DNA from: Trichaptum fuscoviolaceum
Taxonomy: Eukaryota; Basidiomycota; Agaricomycetes; Hymenochaetales; Trichaptaceae
Assembly: GCA_910574455.1 (NCBI GenBank)
Contig: CAJSYZ010000011.1
Coordinates: forward strand, 682,001-746,000
DNA: 64,000 nucleotides
Reading direction: 5' to 3'
A program made the position numbers and the translations under genes. Each line of letters begins with the position of its first letter. Within the stretch, counting starts at the first letter, position 1. Of the stretch, positions 46,952 through 58,212 are shown piece after piece. The notes beneath the pieces were generated by a model that was not told the origin of the DNA, did no database searches, and saw only the letters and a program-made list of their open reading frames with translations.

Positions 46952-48861
46952 ATGAGCGCTTCGAAATGCTACTCTAGAATCGGCATCCATTCGGGACCCA
47001 GAGACTCCAATCGAAACTCCGTTTTGGTGAGACAATCGCAATACCCCAACTTTATCGACCACCGTGAAATTCACGAAGTACACCTTGTAACATACACAGG
47101 ATCTGAGCGGACAGGTCAGAAAGTCTAGCGTCTACTACGAAAAAAATGGGGAATTTTCGGATCTATGGCGGGGAGAGGTCGTGGAGGCGATAAGCAAATG
47201 CAGTCCCGGCGTAAGAAAATCTACGGAAAGCAGCATGGCCAGACGTTGATGCCAGTCTTTACTTAGACAAAGGTCGCAATCAAACAGCTTAGGGGAGCAC
47301 CGGCGCACAACCATAATCTCCATAGAGAGACTGCGAAGGTACGATATAACGATTACTTCATTTGTGATCGGAAACTCCCATCACAGGACATGTAGAAACT
47401 TAACGAAAGAGGAATAACGTGGTTCGGACTTAAACATGACAATGTCTTGCAATTCTACGGCATTATTTACGATGTGGGGTACCTTCCGGCGATGGTCAGT
47501 CCATACTGCGAGAACGGAAATGTTCTCGAGTTCTTGCGTGCAAAAAAGCTTGAAATCAAGCAGATCTTATGTATTGTACGTTTTCATTCTGACTGTTTCA
47601 ATCTATGGCTGATGATTTTCCTCACATCGCAGATCCACGATATCTCTTGTGGCCTCCAGTACCTTCATTCGAAAGGAGTTGTTCATGGGGACCTTCGCGC
47701 TGTTAGGTTTTTCGTATTCACTTTCGAATTGTTGATTAACTGACGCTTAGGCTAATATTCTAATTGATGACAAGGGCCAGCCGGTCATTGCTGACTTCGG
47801 CCTTACGTTCGTCATCGATCACGGAGAGTTCACGACCAGTAAGATAGCTGGACCGGCCAGATGGACCGCACCTGAGATCTTAGATCCTCCGGACGGATCA
47901 GAGGATGAGCCACCGTATTCTTGTCAATCGGACATATTTGCTTTTACAATGACAATGATCGAAGTGCGTAGTGTTAGGATGTTACATTGCGACGCAAATT
48001 GCCCATACGAAACTTGCTTTGACACAGATACTAATGGGAAAGTCGCCGTACAGCATCATACGCAATGACAGTGCTGTCATTTTCAAAATAATAAAGCGTG
48101 AACGTCCAGAAATGCCGGAGCTCATAGCTGGGTTTCCGAAGATGCAAGAACTGATCACATCGTGCTGGAAACACGAGGCCGAAGAAAGGCCAGGTGCAAC
48201 TCATGTAAAAAACGCTCTCGAGCAGATAATTGGACGAAGGGAAGGCAAAGCTTCCTATACCTCTTACAATCCTCTTTGGTGAGTGTATACTGCGATTGAG
48301 AATTGTTAGATTTGAAAGTTCAACCCCAATAAGGCCTGGTAGCTCAGTGGTTAGAGCGCCATCCCGGAGTGTGGAGGTCGAGGGTTCAAGTCCCCCCCAA
48401 GTCATATTTTAACAAGTGCCGTTGTTTTCCCGTCACGAAGGACTGTGACGTCACAAGTGCAGTGACACCTCACGTGCGAAGGACTGACGTGTTGGTGGGG
48501 CCATTTGGGTTTTAATAGGTTATGAGCCTTGTTAGTTGCTTAGTGCGCATGTGACATTGGGGTTTCCTTTCAGGGGGACTGTTAGATTTGAAAGTTCAAC
48601 CCCAATAAGGCCTGGTAGCTCAGTGGTTAGAGCGCCATCCCGGAGTGTGGAGGTCGAGGGTTCAAGTCCCCCCCAAGTCATATTTTAACAAGTGCCGTTG
48701 TTTTCCCGTCACGAAGGACTGTGACGTCACAAGTGCAGTGACACCTCACGTGCGAAGGACTGACGTGTTGGTGGGGCCATTTGGGTTTTAATAAGAATTT
48801 CCATGCTTTATTCATGATAGCCAAGGAATCTTGTGAACTATTGCAGGTGGCTCTTTGGCGG
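46952..48861 (+). CDS. TKL protein kinase K2
   Basis: Start at 46952 (MSASKCYSRIGIHSG), then an intron and DLSGQVRKSSVYYEKNGEFS DLWRGEV. KVAIKQLRGAPAHNHNLHRE (about 47272-47331) has the beta-3 Lys and a candidate alpha-C Glu. LKHDNVLQFYGIIYDVGYLP and SPYCENGNVLEFL form the hinge. The catalytic loop is LQYLHSKGVVHGDLRA with ANILI. VIADFGLTFVIDHGEFTT carries DFG, and KIAGPARWTAPEILDPP the APE. DIFAFTMTMIEV and CWKHEAEERPGATHV follow. A stop lies at 48282 just after NPLW, but related genes K3 and K5 have an intron here and a short last exon. If the GT at 48281 is a donor and TTGCAG at 48840-48845 the acceptor, the protein ends LWWLFGG near 48861. That intron would be about 565 nt and hold the two tRNA-bearing repeats. 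All main catalytic motifs are kept. Confidence 0.75.
48305..48517 (+). repeat. 213-bp direct repeat, copy 1 (tRNA-bearing)
   Basis: Starts GTTAGATTTGAAAGTTCAAC and ends GGGTTTTAATA. The identical sequence recurs at 48581-48793, 276 bp downstream. The 63 bp between the copies is not repeated. Each unit has 28 bp of leader, a tRNA-like gene and a 113-bp tail with the repeated word CGAAGGACTG. Perfect identity implies a very recent duplication or an assembly artefact. Confidence 0.9.
48333..48404 (+). tRNA. tRNA-like gene, copy 1 (isotype unclear)
   Basis: 72 nt without CCA. Acceptor arms GGCCTGG and CCAAGTC pair with one mismatch. D-arm GCTC-AGTGGTTA-GAGC pairs fully. T-arm GAGGG-TTCAAGT-CCCCC pairs except one A-C. 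Internal promoter boxes look intact: A box TAGCTCAGTGG and B box GGTTCAAGTCC. TTTT follows within 6 nt as a Pol III terminator. The anticodon arm (CCAT ... GTGG) is one nucleotide short and lacks the usual T33, so no anticodon can be read safely. It may be a tRNA pseudogene or the head of a tRNA-derived SINE. Confidence 0.6.
48581..48793 (+). repeat. 213-bp direct repeat, copy 2 (tRNA-bearing)
   Basis: Identical by eye to 48305-48517. The next base after the repeat differs between copies (G in copy 1, A in copy 2), which marks the end of homology. Confidence 0.9.
48609..48680 (+). tRNA. tRNA-like gene, copy 2 (isotype unclear)
   Basis: Same 72-nt sequence as at 48333-48404, with intact A and B boxes and the same downstream TTTT. 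The short anticodon arm is shared, so the defect existed before duplication. Confidence 0.6.
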
Positions 48862-50009
48862 TTAGATAACAGGCACTCGTGGTAATTCTTGCACGAACAT
48901 TGACTTGACTCAGATCGATAACAAAATTCGATCCGCGAAACTAGCGAGTTACGCGCGGCGCGATTATCCAGGTAGGTTACCTGTTGAACTTTTATTCTGC
49001 CCGCCTCTGCTTTGTCTTCTCAAAGTCTCGCAGAATTTTTTTCCCAGCTCAGGTCCTAATATTATCTTCGATTCCGTGAGGCCTTTTGTTCTAATAATAG
49101 ATAATGTGTTATCCACAGGCTACGGACTTCAGCTCTTTTTTTACAAAGATCCCAATTTGCCATCATAGAGGACTCGTCGCACGCGTGGAATTGGAAGGAT
49201 AATAGAGAATCAAACGTTCAATTCCCCTTCCACTGTCCTCATGCTCGACAAGAGCGGTGCATTCGCCTAACACAATGTACCTGTGCATCTAGACGACCCG
49301 ATGATCAATGAAATTCCATTCAATATCTCAACTCACAGCCTCGAAGGCCCTGGTCCCTCTGTCAGCGTCAAGCAAGCCGTGGCCCTCACATTGCATCTTC
49401 CTCCTCCGGTTCATAGGCTGTTGCCTAGTGAGGGTGCAGTACTTTCCCGGTCTCCGTCGAGATTTACTAGTAACAAGAACAAATACAGTTCTGGCAATTA
49501 TGTTCATCACTTACTTCAGAATAGGCGCTTTCAAGTTTGCTGTGCACAACAGCCCGTTCCAATTCCGGATACGGTAGACCTGTGTAGTATCAAACGCCAC
49601 ATCATCTATCTTTACCCCGCAGAATGTTCTTGTGTGGACTACGAATATGCACTTATGCCGTGGCAACCCTAATTGGCCTTTTGGTGCATTCCATTCCTTT
49701 GGAAATGATTCCTGGTTTGTGCAGACTTCCCATCTGTTCATCTTCGCGGAGCAAGAGCGTTCACGACGACCAGTGCATTGCATACTACCATGAACCGAGG
49801 CATAGGCCTTATGCGGCGTCGCTACTAACAGGGAAAGCGCTGATCCACTTGACGTGGCGTATCAAATTGCGGTATACATGTATCCTGGTCAACATCACTA
49901 ACGCCTGATCCCCTCTCTCTAAGTTTTTCACCTATCGCAACTCAACTCAACGTTGTAAATCTTATAATCTCAGTTTTCTTACCTCTACTCAAGTCAGATA
50001 CTCATAATC
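48862..50009. other. Spacer between K2 and K3 with unassigned open frames
   Basis: Plus-strand frames at 48905-49168, 49283-49672 and 49624-49908 (87-129 codons) could be exons of an unrecognised gene; a possible GT..AG intron joins the last two near 49569-49622. No domain is identified and the minus strand is also partly open. I do not call a gene. Confidence 0.3.
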
Positions 50010-51399
50010 ATGTCGGGATCAAATTGCCTTTCTGGACTGGTATGTGGACAATGCATTCGAACACCGGGGCCTCCAGGTATCTGACACGATTATAACCATG
50101 CAGGATCTAAGTGGCATGATCAGAATAATTGATAAGTTTTATATCAAGAACGGAGAGTTCTCAGACTTGCGTCTTGGTGAATGGGCAGTTACTTCGAATG
50201 CAAATCAATTAGGAGTGAGTGGCATGAACTTGAAGAAGACGAAACACCATGTGGCGGCGAATTTGACAAGCTTTCCTTGCTAGACAAAGGTTGCGATAAA
50301 ACAGCTTCGTGGAGTTCCGGCACATGACCAAGACCTTCACGAAGAAACGACGAAGGTTTGTAGTCATTGAATTTGTTCTGCCTAACCTCTATTCAAGAAT
50401 AGACAGAAATTAAACAAAAGAGGACTTGAATGGGTTAAATTGGATCATGATAATGTTCTCAAGTTTCACGGAGTACTATATGATATGGGTTACCTGCCTG
50501 CATTGGTGACCCCATATTGCGATAATGGCAATGTCTTGGAGTATATGAGAAAAGCCCAACCAGAATTTTCGGAGACTCTCTTAATTGTCAGTGAATTTTC
50601 CGTCCAGTTCTTTTCTTCTGACTGGCTGGATTTTAGGTTCTAGGAATTACATGTGGCCTACAATATCTTCACTCTATGAATATAATTCACGGCGATCTTC
50701 GCACGGTTAGTCTATGCTCTGGCCCTCACGGGAACAAACTATTGAATGTTGTTAGAAATTAGGCAAATATTATGATCGACAACAATCAGCGACCTGTGAT
50801 AGCAGACTTTGGTCTAACTTTTGTGATTGATCATGGAGCGTTCACCACGAATAAGATTGCTGGACCGGCTCGCTGGAGTGCTCCTGAAATCCTAGATCCT
50901 CCTGGCGAGCAAGAAAATGAACCTCCGTATTCTCAAGCAAGTGACATATTCGCATTTGCTATGACAGTCATCGAAGTATGCTCTTTTAAGCCCCAAAGCG
51001 TTTGTATGTGGCTGACTGGCTTTAGATTTTAACAGGAAAGCCTCCGTACAACAGAATCCGCAATGACAGTGCGGTTATCTTTAAGATACTCAAGGGCGAG
51101 CGACCGGAAATCCCGGACGCCGCTGCGGAAATACATGACATACGGGATCTGTTGATCTCGGCATGGGAAGAGCATCCAGAGAACAGACCGTCTGCTTCTC
51201 ATGTGCGGCAAGTTTTAGAAAGACACGTCAATGTAGTAGCATGCAAGAAGCTTATAGATGACTCATATATAAGTAGTTCACTCTGGTGCGTATCCCCAGC
51301 CTGTTGCTATCTCATGAAACTTACTCACATTTGTACAGGAGTGGCATAAGTTTTATGCATCACCTCTTTGGTGTCTTTGGTAGTGGGGAAGCATCCTAA
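50010..51399 (+). CDS. TKL protein kinase K3
   Basis: Start at 50010 (MSGSNCLSGL), intron, then DLSGMIRIIDKFYIKNGEFS DLRLGEW, and VAIKQLRGVPAHDQDLHEET with the ATP-binding Lys. Then LDHDNVLKFHGVLYDMGYLP and TPYCDNGNVLEYM (hinge). The catalytic loop (about 50643-50703) has LQYLHSMNIIHGDLRT, and the next exon begins ANIMIDNNQ. IADFGLTFVIDHGAFTTNK has DFG; KIAGPARWSAPEILDPP has APE; DIFAFAMTVIEV follows. C-lobe: YNRIRNDSAVIFKILKGERP and AWEEHPENRPSASHV. A final short exon after an intron near 51290-51339 gives SGISFMHHLFGVFGSGEAS and a stop at 51399. The five to six introns fall at the same places as in K2 and K5, so these three are recent tandem duplicates. Predicted active serine/threonine kinase of TKL type. 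Confidence 0.85.
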
Positions 51400-52591
51400 T
51401 TTCTGACAAATCCACACGCTACCTATCTGTTCGATATCTGAGCTCAATGGAGTCATGGGCCTGGAGCCTTATAAAGCGCTAGTACACGTTTGCCGGAGGT
51501 TAATCCTGCAATTGAACTTGTTTGTAAAGTTTATAAATCAGTTATTTACGAGATGATACATACATTTTGTGGGCCTTGTCGATTGGAATTCTATCACCCA
51601 TGAATATCAAGCAAATATATAATTATTCTTGGTATTGCTCATATTCCATAATATATTTTGGACCATGCTTATGTATATGTTTGAACCCAACACTGTGTGT
51701 ACTGTGTGTACATGTGGGCGCTTATATATTGCAGTCTGTCCCGATGTGCGCAAGCTCAGGCTTCCGTTTCCGGAATACTGTGTTTACGTACACCGGCAAG
51801 ATAATATGTACATTTCCTGACATACATATGTACGATCTTAAACTAGTAGGAGCGGCGATCATAAGGGATATTGAGATCGTACTATGTTGATTTGGTGCGT
51901 TAGAGATCAATTCGAGCAGAGTCGCCCAATGCTAGAGATTGCGGTCGAAACCCGCGGAAAACACTCCACTCTGTATTACGATGAGTCAAGGAGAAGCGAA
52001 AGATTTGAACCTAATTGAGAAAGGGAGGGTGGGGGGGTTGTACCACGATAAGAGATGTATAGGAATAAAGTACCCTAGATAGATAGAAGCGGAAGTTCGG
52101 ATGGTATAAGAAGAAAGAGAATAAGCGCCTAATTTGACAGCCTGAGGGAAGTCGACTGTGTCAACAAACAAGCCGAACGAAAATATACAAAGCTCAACGT
52201 CAACCCGCTCCCCCCTTACCTTCCCATCCCTCACTCCTTACTCCCCAATGGAGCGCCGCTCTGCGAGCATGAAGATGAACCTCGTTCTTGACTCTCTCCG
52301 TCCTCCTTTCTCTTCAGTTGCTCCTCTGCAATCGCACGAGGCAGGTCATGTAGTTCCAAGCGTCCATTTGAGCGAGCCAGCGGGATGAAGATGTCAAATA
52401 AATAAGCAACCACTACAAGTCCGAGCCCATGTCCATGTCCAAGTCCAGGTTCCAAGAGTAATGATTTCGGTGAGTTAAGCAAGAAAATCTAGTTCTATCT
52501 TGCAAGTAATAATCCAGTTGTAGATCGATAAGAAGATCGTGTTGCCAATGTGTAGGGGGTTTTGAGTAATCATGCTGAGTACCAAGGTATG
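51400..52591. other. Spacer between convergent genes K3 and A2
   Basis: Contains an AT-rich 3' flank, a poly-G run near 52026-52038, and 76-83-codon frames on opposite strands at 52158-52482 with a hydrophobic stretch. This could be an unrecognised last exon of A2, but I cannot connect it. Confidence 0.35.
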
Positions 52592-54437
52592 TCAGGTATT
52601 ATTTTCCACAATATCAATTCCCTCGTTGGTGATTGCGATGAGGCGTTGTTCAACGTCGTGCATCTTCGGCCGGGGTGTATCGTTGCTAATGCAGTCCTGC
52701 ATAAGCTTCCATATTTGATTTGGCATGTTCAGAGGTTGGGTCAGGTTGGGCAGGCCCATAGCGATCCGGGGCAGAGTCTGCGGGCGGTCTTTGAGGTGGG
52801 GGAAGGGCTTTTGCTTGGCATAAAGCTGAGAAAGATGGTGAGTAAATCTCCCAGTTCTTGATCCAGCATATCCACTATGACTTACCTCGTACATCATCAT
52901 ACCGAAGGCATGCACATCATGGATGGCCGTTATATTGAGTCGCTGGTCTTCCATATATTCCTCAGTGAAAGGTAAATAACGCCAAGCAGTGGTGAAATTG
53001 TCGATTCGTAGGGATTCGTGGATGCCGATGTCGGACATGTGGGCATGAGTAGAGGAGTCGATAAGGAAGTTGCGCTGGTCGAACATGAAGTAAGTCTTCT
53101 TATGTGAGATAGAGAATGACGACAACTTACTGTACATATGTTGCCATGCACCACACCCTTCGTGTGGAGGTACGCGAGTGTACGAGCACACTCAATTAAC
53201 TGTCAAATTAAGCACCCTATGTATAAGTACGTCGACGATGTAGTATATGAAAGACCCTTACCACAGGCAGAATATTGATGGTGGGATTTCTCAAGTAATA
53301 TTGAAGAATATCACCGCGTTCGTAATGACTCGTAGCGATGCCTGTTGGCGTCAGAATGAGCGCAACAATATAAACACCATCAGGCGCTTCCACTTGTAGC
53401 TGCGACCATTGGGCCTTCGCGTTGAGCAATAGCTATTCGAGAATAAGGTTAGAAGAGAATTAATGCATGGCGGTGGTTTGTTCATTACAGCTTGCGCGTT
53501 AGCGTTGAAGTTCGATGAGGAAGTTCGATGGATTTTTAAAAGAAACTAGCATGTTTTATCACTATTTAGACCGTACCGTATTTTATTGATGACGACTTAC
53601 TTCCGATTGTGCAGAAATTCCAGGGATCGAGTCTGATGTGCATTTATACACGTCGAACGACCCGGTCTGTGCATGCAAAGTCGCTGGCATGAGTTGCTGT
53701 TGGTCCGGCGCAAGGAGCTGAACGTAAATCAGTTACGCCGCCGGTTCTTCTGAAGAATGCGACGACCAACGTACAGGAGGTAAATGTCTGTTTGGTGAGG
53801 GGAGCTTCTTGTCGTAGAGGATGAAAGGGGAGAACAAGCGAGGGTCAAGCAGTTGTGGCGCGAAGGTCAGCCATTGTATTTGACCCCGGTACACCGCGTT
53901 TAAGATCTCTCTTTTGGTAAGCGGGGAAGCGCTGAATAGCTTGCTTGCGTAATTATAAGTGAGTTTACCACAAGGTGAAACAGAAAAGAAAAGAAAGTTG
54001 TATGGTAATGACAGAAGTTCGTTGAAATCATTACAAGATATGTGTTTTATTGTCAGTAATACAGGAGTAAAAATCAAAGAAACAGGACCCATGCCACCCA
54101 TTAAAAAAAGTCGTAAACACTTACAACGAGCACAGGAATGCTGTCCACACCTATGCCAAAACAAATTCCACGTCAATGAATGTAAATATGTGAGAATAGC
54201 TTTCGCATTGGGAGTGGGGATATTATCAGCTCCCTTGAAATTATGGAGAGTCGGCTTATCTGGTCTACGGCAAGTGCCGCAGATGAGCAATACATCATTC
54301 CTTACCTTTAGCACATAGACATATGATCGAAACAGCACTTGATCGAAGGCGCATTCGAACATGCAGTAGCTAGTTTCAGCCCCATTCCGAGAACGAGTGC
54401 GAACGCCAAGTTTAGAATCGCGATGTTGATAGAGCAA
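52592..54437 (-). CDS. TKL-like pseudokinase A2
   Basis: Kinase fold with lost catalytic residues. The N-terminus is uncertain: an open frame reaches from 54437 to 53733 and includes LTFAPQLLDPRLFSPFILYD. A short exon near 53715-53605 reads QQLMPATLHAQTGSFDVYKC. The next exon (about 53450-53265) reads LNAKAQWSQLQVEAPDGVYI and ERGDILQYYLRN (hinge). The catalytic loop (about 53210-53135) is ARTLAYLHTKGVVHGNICT, with Asn replacing the catalytic Asp. NFLIDSSTHAHMSDIGIHES shows SDIG where DFG is expected, so Phe is lost but the aspartate is kept. There is no APE. VHAFGMMMYEV is the alpha-F region. The last exon starts LYAKQKPFPHLKDRPQTLPR and ends IDIVENNT. Closest to A3. It converges on K3 and diverges from K4. 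Confidence 0.7.
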
Positions 54438-55120
54438 TCAAACGGGGGAAAAAATCACAGCAGATCGGCGGCTTAGCTATGTTTGAGTGAGAAGGGGCGA
54501 GAGAGTGCAAGTCACCTTTTAACCATTTGCTGTCGAATGACATTTCTATAGGGGCCCGAATGAATCCTGGAAAACTAATCGTTCACCTGTAAGGACAAGG
54601 GGCGGAAACTGACACAGGAGACTTCGGCATATGAGGACTGTCAGTACCGGGTAGCGTTAGGAACGGGGCCGGATGCGATTCCTGGATGTGCGATTCCTAG
54701 CCAGGCATCGGGCATGCCAGTCTACACGAGAATCACCACCGGAAGGAAAATACTACCGTCCCGAGCACTCAGGAGCATGAAGATCTCATGCTTCAGAATG
54801 CTAATGTAGCCCGGAAGGGTCTTTCAAAGCCATACCAAAGCCATACTCAGGAGTAAGAGCCGTTAGGTGAGTCTCTTCCAAGCAACACAAACGCGACATG
54901 CACGAGCGACGAGCATTTTTACATCTATGCTTATGTATAACATTAGGAGTCATTTATTAACACGTCAGAGAAATCTTACCATTTCGTATTAGCTTATATC
55001 TTCATCATGATCCAGGCCGTATTGCAACTCCACCAACAGCCCTGCAAGTTCTGCATCGACCTCGACCTCTTTTATCCACCCCCGTCCCCACGGCCATCGC
55101 TGGGTAAGTAGAACAAGCTC
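54438..55120. other. Divergent upstream region of A2 and K4
   Basis: About 680 bp with no gene seen; it contains a doubled CAAAGCCATAC near 54825-54846. Confidence 0.4.
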
Positions 55121-56530
55121 ATGTCGAGCTTAGATGTCTGTGAGACTTCAGCGACGGAGACAGCGGAGTTGCCACAGATTCAGGGTACTTCAGATAGTTT
55201 GAGCGAAAGTTTGCAAGAGCCAGAGTTCAGCCTCGTGAGTCTTGACTAATAGCACAGATGTACGTTACTAATCATTTTACGTCGACGGTAGGACATAGGA
55301 CGCCTCGTCGAAAAAAAAGGAACGTCCTACATCAAGGTTGGCGAGTTCTCGGACATATGGAAAGGTGTTTTAAATCAAAGCAGAGAGGATGGTGAAGAAG
55401 GTAACTCGAAGGTGAGACTACTTTGAAAATTTGTCGTCCACATTTGATTGTTTATCTGTGTTTGGGCACGAACAGGTTAACGTTGCAATAAACATAAATA
55501 AAAGTTATCCGAGGCGCACCTGCTTACAATCATGAGCTACATGATAAAGTGAAGAAGGTACGAAATTTCAAATTGGAATGAGATGCTGTTGTCTTACATT
55601 TGGATAGGACCTTGTCACTGCTGGCTCGCGGTGGATCAATTTGAGGCATCCTAATATCTTGCCTTTCCATGGCATCGTCTACGACTACAGCTTTTTGCCT
55701 GCTATGGTTTGTTCCTACTGCACCGCAGGAAATGTTCTTGAATACATCCAGGATAGAGCATCTTCCGAACAAAGACGAATGGACCTGGTAAGGTAATTGA
55801 CTTTACAGCAGAACGCAAGTCATTTAGCTCTTTCTTGACAGATCTATGGCGTTATACAAGGACTGGCCTACCTACATTCTGTTGACATAATTCACGGAGA
55901 TCTTCGTGCGGTTAGTAAACTCCCTCTAATGTTTTGAATTAGCGATGACATCTTCTGTATAGGCGAATGTTCTCGTCGATGACCATGGAAATGCTGTACT
56001 TGCCGATTTTGGCCTAACGTTCATCATCGACCAGAGCGAATTCACCACCACGAAGATAGCAGGACCCGCCCGATGGACTGCACCGGAGACTTTGGATTCT
56101 CCAGAAGGGGAAGACGATAATGAACCGCCCTATTCAACGAAAAGCGACGTGTTCGCCTTCGCTATGACAGTGATAGAGGTATGTAAGTTTGCTACAATTG
56201 GTCAGACATATGAATTGACGGACTTTCCGAGTCTCTTGTTAGATTGTCACTGGACAACCTCCTTTCCAGCAAATTAAGAACGACAGCGCGGTCATATTCA
56301 AGATCTTGATAAAGAAAAGACCTGCGATTCCCGACGCGATAAAGGAGCGACCAGATGTAGTTGGAATACTGGAAAGATGTTGGGCTCACGGGCCATCTGA
56401 GAGGCCAGAGGCCTTGGACGTTCAAAGAGCATTAAAACCTGCCCCTGCGAGCTCAGATATGCGAAGGTCAGCCACTTACCGCTGGTGTCTCGATTCTTGC
56501 TAATTCAATGAATTTGTAGCTCGCTTGCAT
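55121..56530 (+). pseudogene. TKL kinase K4, frame broken at the ATP-binding lysine
   Basis: Otherwise a good kinase gene. Start at 55121 (MSSLDVCETSATETAELPQ), intron, DIGRLVEKKGTSYIKVGEFS DIWKGVL. The exon at about 55475-55558 should encode VAIK followed by VIRGAPAYNHELHDK. About 10 extra bases (around 55491-55500, AACATAAATA) stand between VAI and the KVIRGAP part, shifting the frame and giving an early stop. Downstream exons are clean: NILPFHGIVYDYSFLP, then CSYCTAGNVLEYI, LAYLHSVDIIHGDLRA with ANVLV, LADFGLTFIIDQSEFTT (DFG), KIAGPARWTAPETLDSP (APE), then DVFAFAMTVIEV, FKILIKKRPAIPDAI and a C-lobe ending near 56530. Either a young pseudogene, an unusual splice, or a sequence error. More diverged from K2/K3/K5 than they are from each other. 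Confidence 0.65.
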
Positions 56531-57145
56531 GCTTTTAGCAGAATTTGTTCCGATGCTCGAGGTCCCCAATCGGCGAGGGGGAATAATCTCTTTTAGCTCG
56601 TGCGCTCTGCATGTGCCAAGTTAAAGGCATATTGATTAGCTTCTTATGTGGCGGACGGCTGATACTTTCTCTTACTGTCCATCTACTTGTGGATTTCCTG
56701 CCATTTATATGAAAGGATGAACTTATATATTATCCAAACTTTCCATTCCTTACATGTTAAAAACTTGAACATCCCTTATCCAAAGGCTACTGAGCTAAGT
56801 TAGGTGAGTTTAAGGAAATCACAAAGAAACTCTGTGCTTAGGAAGTAAGCAACACGAGATAATCTTGTGAGCACAAAGGGATAAACGGAAGAAGGCTAGA
56901 AGATGAACGGAAGATGGAAAAAAAACTATGAACCTGTCTGCGATCTATACGGCTCTGACTATGTGTCTGCTGAAAATTCGCGGATAGTAAGTGCCTTGTG
57001 AGAATCTATCGCATCTGGCATGTGCAACTATTAGTAGTCCTGGGAGAAACCAACGGACATGTCAATGAGCGGTAGGTAATCCGGTGGGCGCTATGATGAT
57101 AAAATTAAGAAAATGAAACAATTTAGGAGGCCAAGAAACTAACAT
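56531..57145. other. Spacer between convergent genes K4 and B2
   Basis: No gene or repeat recognised. Confidence 0.4.
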
Positions 57146-58212
57146 TCAACCCTCTGAGCTGTCGCGAAGTGAAGCGGCGATCGCGGAGATAGTAGGACGG
57201 TCTTCAGGCTTGAAGGCCGTTGCCCGTTTGATGAGCTCGAATACAGCTGGACTCGCAAGAGGGGGGTTTTCCAATACATAGTGACCAGCTATGTGCTCCC
57301 GTAGCTCACGCGAGCAACCGGGACGCTTGGGTGCAGTTATCACACCGCCCAGAACCTTTGAGTGGAGGGCTTGTCGTAAGTGCAGTTTCCATGAGAAAGC
57401 ATAGAGAGAACTTCACCTGGTATATGACCATGCCGAAGCGGAAGACATCTGCTTGCTTTGTCCTGCACAGTGTCTCTGCTTTTAATATCTCTGGTGCCTC
57501 AGTCTTGAAATCGCGACGGGGATGAACGAATTCTGGATGCAGAAGGGCAAAAAGGTTGAAGCAGATAAAGCCACTGATGAAGGCCTTTCCCCTCGCAGTG
57601 ATGAGTATCTTTCCAGGGGTGACCATTCCATGGATGGATTCATGGGTGTGGTGGACCTCCAAATCCTCGGCGGCATCAGCGAGCTACTCGAAGTATTAGT
57701 CAGCTGATGGGAGCAAAAGGTCGTCCATGCGTACGAGAGATACAAGCTGCGCAGCAGAGTATTTTCCCATGACCTCCAAGATGCTTGTTTCGTGATAAGG
57801 CAGCACCATCGATGGGAGACCCATGTGCTCGGTCGTGCCAATGACTCTAAATCCTGTCACTGGCTTGCTGAATGTTATAAGGGAATCACGGAAAAGCTGA
57901 TGGTCAAAGTATCAGTAAAATGAGGGCGGTATATATAGAAAGTCGTCTCCTCGCCGTTTCAATGTATACAGATTCAGCTTTCTTGCACCGAGGAACTAAT
58001 ATAAGACGTCTCTGTAGCATTTCCATAGGAAGGAAGAAGACAGGATGGTGATTGTCAATCTCCATACATCCCGAGAGCTGCTGTCGACTCACCTCTGCGT
58101 CCTTATAGAAGTCGAACAGATGGCCATGTCGAATGAGCGAGATCGAGTCCTTGATTACCGTTGCTTTCACCACATCTCCTCCGGGTTCGAGTACATCGAC
58201 TGGGACATTCAT
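57146..58212 (-). CDS. TKL-like pseudokinase B2
   Basis: Paralogue of B1. The N-terminal exon (58212 to about 58090) has MNVPVDVLEPGGDVVKATVI and RHGHLFDFYKDAEVSRQQL in the glycine-loop region. Next is VTGFRVIGTTEHMGLPSMVL (about 57865-57800; hinge follows). The catalytic-loop exon (about 57690-57425) reads HTHESIHGMVTPGKILI: Met replaces the catalytic Asp, and TPGKILI is shared with B1. The DFG position is KAFISGFICFNLF, with no Asp. TEAPEILKAE keeps the APE motif and ADVFRFGMVIYQV the alpha-F region. The last exon (about 57370-57146) reads HIAGHYVLENPPLASPAVF and FKPEDRPTISAIAASLR, and ends DSSEG. Kept features are structural, lost ones catalytic. Minus-strand pieces at 58340-58990 (for example MEIVQEHSSISESAVSLSR) may be extra 5' exons or a broken neighbouring gene. 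Confidence 0.7.

Noticed and set aside
48333..48680. CRISPR-like array because of identical repeats
   Set aside because: Only two long copies, each holding a tRNA-like gene; eukaryotic setting.
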